Of a DNA stretch of 10,177 nucleotides, positions 6,636 through 10,177 are shown one piece after another. The stretch lies in NCBI GenBank assembly GCA_005773695.1, contig SXHM01000022.1, positions 1-10,177 of the forward strand, given 5' to 3'. The notes below the pieces were generated by a model that was given only the letters and a program-made list of their open reading frames with translations, was not told where the DNA came from and did not search any database. The stretch is from Bacteroidota bacterium (GTDB lineage Bacteria; Bacteroidota; Bacteroidia; SXHM01). Position numbers and translations under genes: made by a program. Each line of letters opens with the position of its first letter. Position 1 is the first letter of the stretch.

Positions 6636-8984
6636 CTTTCCTGGAAAAATTATGGTAACAGTCACACCATATTTGATGCCTCAGCGGGCACTTCACCTGA
6701 TGGAGGTGCCGTTAATAATACTAATGCACAAGTTGCCTGGACTGCTAGTTATCCTACTTTAATGGGGTGGAATGGAACCAACACATATGGTGTAAGAGTT
6801 GATGTTGCCCGTTATGCTGAATCTGCAGGTTCAGCCCCTGGTGATAACTTGGGTAATCATACGGCAACTACCACACTAAACATGAATAGTAATACCATCT
6901 CAAACGTTGGTGATATCCTTGCAACCAATAATTATGGAACTGGATTGGTAGGTGTTTACGATTCTTACAGATACCAAAACGTTTTTGCAATGGGAACTTC
7001 TTACCGTCTTGCAGCAAACGGAACAAATCCCGGTAATTTATATGGTCTTGCCTGGACCCATACTAACGTAGGCGGGCAATCAAAATCTCCACTCTCACAT
7101 CAACTGTTGGTAATGGAAAACGGAGTTACAAAAGTTGCTTTAGGAACTGGTATTTGGATGCAGGGTGACCTGACTTTTAATTCAGCAAATCCATATATTA
7201 ATGCTTCATCTTATTTTATTTCACCCGGAGGTGCTTATTTTAATAGTGGAACAGTTTATTTTGAAGCAGCAACCCAACACCGTGCAGGAATAAGCAATGA
7301 TGGAAGTTATGCAGGAGGTGATGTACAGGTTAATGAAAATTTAAGAATATCGGGTGTAGTGCCATGTATACAGGGTAATTGCCCTTCAAACAATGCTATA
7401 CGCTTAACGCCAAATCTGCATTTAAATTCAAATGCAGGAAATGCCGTAATTCTTAACTGGGACAATGGAACAACAGGTGCAACACAGACATTAAGAGTTG
7501 GTAACGGAGCAGGTTCTGATGTGTTTTATGTATATGCAGATGGACAGACGTTTACAACCAACTGGTTTCGCCCGTTAGGTCAAAGTGGCTTATATTTTCA
7601 GGATTACGGAGGTGGTTTTCACATGACCGATGGAACCTGGATACGAGCATATAACAGCAAACCCGTACTCGGCACAGGAGGATTTGCCGGTTATGGAAAT
7701 GCTATAGGAAGTGTTCATGGTATAGCTGCAAATATGTATGCCAACTACAACAATGCGGGTGGTGCAGGTATTGTTGTTTCTGACGATGGTGGTATAGGCG
7801 ATTATAATGATGCATGGTTACAATGGAGAGCTTCATCGGGTATTCATATCAATTCAAACAATAGTACCAATCTTGCTTATTTCAATATGGTCAGCATAAG
7901 TGGAGGATTGTATGACAAATATGTAATTCCGAGTCATGGTAACTATGGATATTTAGGAACTTCCGGTAACTACTGGTATTATATGTATGCTAATAACATT
8001 ATTGACCCATCCAGACGAGATTTGAAAAGGGATATTACACCACTTAAAGAATCATTGTATGAGCAGGTGATGGCTGATATTGATAAACTGCAACCATCTT
8101 TTTACAAGTATAAACATGAGAAAGATGAATTAGATGGTGAGTATGACCCTAAGTACAGACCCAACATGCACTTAGGTGTAATTTTAGATGAAGCTCCGGA
8201 CTATATTCAGGATAATGCTTTTTCAGGAGTTGATATCTATGCATTGTCAACGCTGAGCCTTGCAGGGGTTAAATATAACAGGGAGGAGATAAAAGAAATT
8301 AAAGAAACGCTGGGTATGAATACTAACAGCAAATCCATCAATGATTTTGGCAGTTATGAATTAACCGGCAACGAAGTATGGGTAAATTTCAACGAAGATT
8401 TCTCGATGCAACTAAATGCTGTAATTCCGGTGGTTACTGTAACTCCAAACAAGGAAGGGATAATTCTTTCAGTTGTAGAAAAAAATTCAAAGGGATTTAG
8501 AGTAAATGCGCAGGGCAACATATCAAGTGCTTCTTTTGATTATGTGGCAATGGCAAAAGTTCAGTTAAAAGCAAAAGCAGTTGAAGAAAATCAATCAAAT
8601 GAGGCACTTATTAATTCGTTAAGTGTTGACCAGGCAATTAAAGATAAGGTAACAAAATGGTGGTCAGAAGCACCTGCGAGACTTAAGGCAACTGAAGATA
8701 AAGCGCGTGAAGATGCCAAATTAATTACCGAACAGCGTAGTAAGGAACTTGCTTTGCCGTCTGATTTTGAAAGACCTGAGAATTCAGGCAAACATGATCC
8801 AAAAGCAAATGATGCCAATGCTCTGATTGAAAAATCAAATAAAGAACTAAAATCTGAAGAGCCAGCGAAAGATGCTCCAACAAAAGAAATGTGGCAGGAT
8901 GAAAAATATAAATATCAGGCGTCTGAAAAAGATATTTTACAGGTAAATCCGGGGTCAAATGATAAGTCAAATGCACCCAAGTAA
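6636..8984 (+). CDS. Tail-fibre-like surface protein, C-terminal part with Peptidase_S74-type chaperone domain
   Basis: The continuation of the 5298 gene after the TAA. If translated on its own, the first ATG is at 6762, giving 740 residues; that product would lack a signal peptide. Numbering from that ATG: YGVRVDVARYAES (9-21) and GDNLGNHTATTTLNMNSNTIS (28-48) are typical tail-fibre signatures, and a NWFRPLGQSGLYFQDYGGG...MTDGTWIRAYNSK segment (near 265-300) resembles phage tail and shufflon fibre tips. A Peptidase_S74/endosialidase chaperone-like domain starts at S417 (SRRDLKRDITPLK), with K422 five residues on, matching the Ser-Lys self-cleavage dyad spacing of that family. MHLGVILDEAPDYI follows. 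A small beta domain (about 528-605, DFGSYELTGNEVWVNFN to FDYVAMAKV) and a Lys/Glu/Ala-rich tail complete it. In known S74 proteins the chaperone trimerises the fibre and then cleaves itself off. No phage genes flank it. Confidence 0.82.
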   Translation, partial: LSWKNYGNSHTIFDASAGTSPDGGAVNNTNAQVAWTASYPTLMGWNGTNTYGVRVDVARYAESAGSAPGDNLGNHTATTTLNMNSNTISNVGDILATNNYGTGLVGVYDSYRYQNVFAMGTSYRLAANGTNPGNLYGLAWTHTNVGGQSKSPLSHQLLVMENGVTKVALGTGIWMQGDLTFNSANPYINASSYFISPGGAYFNSGTVYFEAATQHRAGISNDGSYAGGDVQVNENLRISGVVPCIQGNCPSNNAIRLTPNLHLNSNAGNAVILNWDNGTTGATQTLRVGNGAGSDVFYVYADGQTFTTNWFRPLGQSGLYFQDYGGGFHMTDGTWIRAYNSKPVLGTGGFAGYGNAIGSVHGIAANMYANYNNAGGAGIVVSDDGGIGDYNDAWLQWRASSGIHINSNNSTNLAYFNMVSISGGLYDKYVIPSHGNYGYLGTSGNYWYYMYANNIIDPSRRDLKRDITPLKESLYEQVMADIDKLQPSFYKYKHEKDELDGEYDPKYRPNMHLGVILDEAPDYIQDNAFSGVDIYALSTLSLAGVKYNREEIKEIKETLGMNTNSKSINDFGSYELTGNEVWVNFNEDFSMQLNAVIPVVTVTPNKEGIILSVVEKNSKGFRVNAQGNISSASFDYVAMAKVQLKAKAVEENQSNEALINSLSVDQAIKDKVTKWWSEAPARLKATEDKAREDAKLITEQRSKELALPSDFERPENSGKHDPKANDANALIEKSNKELKSEEPAKDAPTKEMWQDEKYKYQASEKDILQVNPGSNDKSNAPK

Positions 8985-9003
8985 AACAATTGATTCGTTT
9001 TAT

Positions 9004-9035
9004 AAAAAGCCCCGCAAGAGATTGCGGGGCTTTTT
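9004..9035. terminator. Bidirectional intrinsic terminator
   Basis: A perfect 14-bp inverted repeat: AAAAAGCCCCGCAA (9004-9017), loop GAGA (9018-9021), TTGCGGGGCTTTTT (9022-9035). The stem has a GC core and is flanked by an A run on one side and a T run on the other, so it works on both strands. On the plus strand the loop is a GNRA tetraloop. It sits 20 bp after the fibre gene stop and 3 bp beyond the end of the convergent Usp gene, so it serves both. Confidence 0.93.
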
Positions 9036-9037
9036 CA

Positions 9038-9805
9038 TTACTCTTCTTTCCTAAACAGTAGCACCGGCAAATGATTGTGCATACTTACCTTTTCGGCAAG
9101 GGCCATATCCCATAGGGTTTGTAACAGGTTGCCGGGGTGTTTGTAGAATGCCAGCAGGTCGGGGTATTCACATTTTACAAATTCATCAATGCCTTCAATA
9201 ATCCCTGTGCTTGTAAATGGGGTAAATTTTATTTTCGGGTAAAGGTTACGGGTTACCATTTGCAGGTCGCGCTGCTCTTCATCAAAGGTCTGGTCTTCCA
9301 GTTCTTCGGGTACAATATGCAGGATGTGGATAAGTGCATCAAAGCGTTTTGCAAAACGGATAATACTTTTTAGCTCTTCATTAATATTTGTAAGATCTGA
9401 AGCGTAAATAATTTTCCTGGGCAGAGTGCTGCGATGAGCTTCAGGAACTACTATAAGCGGTGTTTCAATATTGCCCATCAATGCCGAAATGGTTTTGCCA
9501 AATACGTTTTCAGGGTTGTTGAGTTTGCCGTGTCTTCCTAAAACAACAATGTCGGCTTGGGTTTCCAATGAGTAGTTTTTTATTTCTTCTGCGGTTATTC
9601 CTGTTGCGGTCAGTGTTTCAAATATTGTATCGGTTGATAGCGTTGCAATAAATTCATCAAACTGTTTTTTCTCGGCTTCTTCGGTCTCGGGCTTGGCGCA
9701 ATGGAAAAGGATAAACGTATTGTCTGCCTGCGGAAACAGTTCAAGTGCGTAGTAAACCGCCACTCTTGAATTGGAAGAAAAATCAACGGGTAGAAGTATC
9801 CTCAT
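9038..9805 (-). CDS. Universal stress protein, tandem UspA domains
   Basis: A 255-residue cytoplasmic protein made of two Usp domains. Domain 1 (1-121) starts MRILLPVDFS with the Asp (D8) that contacts nucleotide, and ends VVLGRHGKLNNPENVFGKTISALMGN...TPLIVVP. The glycines G90, G93 and G103 fit the ATP-binding pattern Gx2Gx9G, but the usual Ser/Thr after the last Gly is Lys (K104). Domain 2 (about 129-252) begins KIIYASDLTN and ends HLPVLLF; its glycine loop is not recognisable (FYKHPGNLLQTLW), so it is probably a degenerate, non-binding domain. Such tandem Usps are common in Bacteroidota and act as stress-responsive nucleotide-binding proteins; a specific role cannot be inferred. Start ATG 9805 gives a full N-terminus. 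It is transcribed in the same direction as the upstream oxoamine synthase, 74 bp away, and ends at the shared terminator. Confidence 0.92.
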   Translation of the reverse strand: MRILLPVDFSSNSRVAVYYALELFPQADNTFILFHCAKPETEEAEKKQFDEFIATLSTDTIFETLTATGITAEEIKNYSLETQADIVVLGRHGKLNNPENVFGKTISALMGNIETPLIVVPEAHRSTLPRKIIYASDLTNINEELKSIIRFAKRFDALIHILHIVPEELEDQTFDEEQRDLQMVTRNLYPKIKFTPFTSTGIIEGIDEFVKCEYPDLLAFYKHPGNLLQTLWDMALAEKVSMHNHLPVLLFRKEE

Positions 9806-9810
9806 TCAAA

Positions 9811-9850
9811 TGATTTAGTGATTTAATGATTTGGTGAATTAATGATTGCA
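9811..9850. repeat. 8-bp tandem repeat, five imperfect units
   Basis: The plus strand reads as five consecutive units each beginning TGA: TGATTTAG (9811), TGATTTAA (9819), TGATTTGG (9827), TGAATTAA (9835), TGATTGCA (9843). It fills most of the gap upstream of the Usp start and after the oxoamine synthase stop. An extra CTAAATCAC at 9863-9871 is the complementary orientation. It may be a slipped-strand tract or a regulatory spacer. Confidence 0.75.
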
Positions 9851-9879
9851 ATCGTCCAATCTCTAAATCACAAATTCTT

Positions 9880-10177
9880 CTATGCCAGCACCTGCGTAAC
9901 TACAGTTCCCTTGTATTTCCCGGCTTCAAGGTTTACGCGTATTTTAGAAAATGTGTCAATGGTATATTTCACATCTTCCATTGTGTGCACTGCGGTTGGT
10001 ATTAAGCGTAGCAGAATAATTCCTTTTGGCACAACGGGATATACTACCATGGAGCAGAAAATATCGTAGTTCTCGCGCAGGTCAAGAATAAGATTGGTTG
10101 CTTCAGGGATTGTTCCGTTGAGGTAAACAGGAGTTACGCAGCTTTGAGTGTTTCCTAATTCAAAGCCTGCCTGACGC
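9880..10177 (-). CDS. Alpha-oxoamine synthase family enzyme (serine palmitoyltransferase/KBL-like), C-terminal part, cut by window edge
   Basis: The last 98 codons of a gene whose start lies beyond the right edge; the stop is TAG at 9882-9880. The translated end contains GFELGNTQSCVTPVYLNGTIPEA, then DLRENYDIFCSMVVYPVVPKG and ILLRLIPTAVHTMEDVKYTI. This is the C-terminal domain of PLP-dependent alpha-oxoamine synthases, which join an amino acid and an acyl-CoA; the RLIPTAVHT segment is the substrate-contact block shared with serine palmitoyltransferase, 2-amino-3-ketobutyrate CoA ligase and 8-amino-7-oxononanoate synthase. Bacteroidota make sphingolipids and commonly carry such an enzyme, so serine palmitoyltransferase is my first guess, but the fragment cannot decide it. 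The catalytic lysine is outside the window. The Usp gene lies downstream in the same direction. Confidence 0.82.
   Translation of the reverse strand, partial: RQAGFELGNTQSCVTPVYLNGTIPEATNLILDLRENYDIFCSMVVYPVVPKGIILLRLIPTAVHTMEDVKYTIDTFSKIRVNLEAGKYKGTVVTQVLA

Noticed and set aside
9842..10069. Plus-strand 75-codon frame opposite the oxoamine synthase
   Set aside because: The minus-strand translation of the same bases gives a strongly conserved enzyme C-terminus, so this is a shadow.

Overview
The window looks like chromosomal DNA from a member of the Bacteroidota. The genes are AT-leaning and their starts are preceded by A-rich stretches without clear Shine-Dalgarno sites. One surface protein opens with the N-terminal block typical of this phylum (a signal peptide followed by a 'GVLVPRMT..QR..I' segment). 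There is one possible TAnnTTTG -7 box. The genus cannot be read from this window. No rRNA, tRNA, CRISPR array, transposase or phage structural cluster was seen.

Layout. (1) Positions 1-3650, plus strand: an acyl-CoA metabolism operon. It holds the C-terminal third of a biotin-dependent acyl-CoA carboxylase alpha subunit (cut by the window edge), a crotonase-fold protein joined to it by an ATGA overlap, a zinc-dependent beta-keto acid cleavage enzyme (BKACE/DUF849, Kce-like), and an acyl-CoA dehydrogenase whose catalytic glutamate sits where isovaleryl-CoA and long-chain acyl-CoA dehydrogenases have it. The set resembles the leucine/isovalerate (Liu) pathway, with a BKACE present beside it. 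(2) 3634-5076, minus: a RecD/Dda-like superfamily 1B helicase. It converges on the dehydrogenase with a 17-bp tail overlap and has no usable ATG start. (3) 5298-8984, plus: one long secreted, tail-fibre-like surface protein gene, split by a single in-frame TAA at 6633-6635. It carries a signal peptide, a Gly/Thr-rich repeat region, tail-fibre-like modules, a Peptidase_S74-type intramolecular chaperone domain, a small beta domain and a charged tail. (4) 9004-9035: a perfect hairpin that can act as a terminator in both directions. (5) 9038-9805, minus: a tandem UspA-domain protein. An 8-bp tandem repeat lies upstream of it. The C-terminus of an alpha-oxoamine synthase (serine palmitoyltransferase/KBL-like), cut by the right edge, follows.

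How they work together: the first four genes probably break down a branched-chain or related acyl-CoA, using dehydrogenation, carboxylation, a crotonase step and beta-keto acid cleavage that yields acetoacetate. The other genes appear functionally independent. The most notable points are the nonsense codon inside an otherwise intact S74 fibre gene, the crotonase lacking one of its two catalytic glutamates, and the BKACE in a carboxylase cluster.
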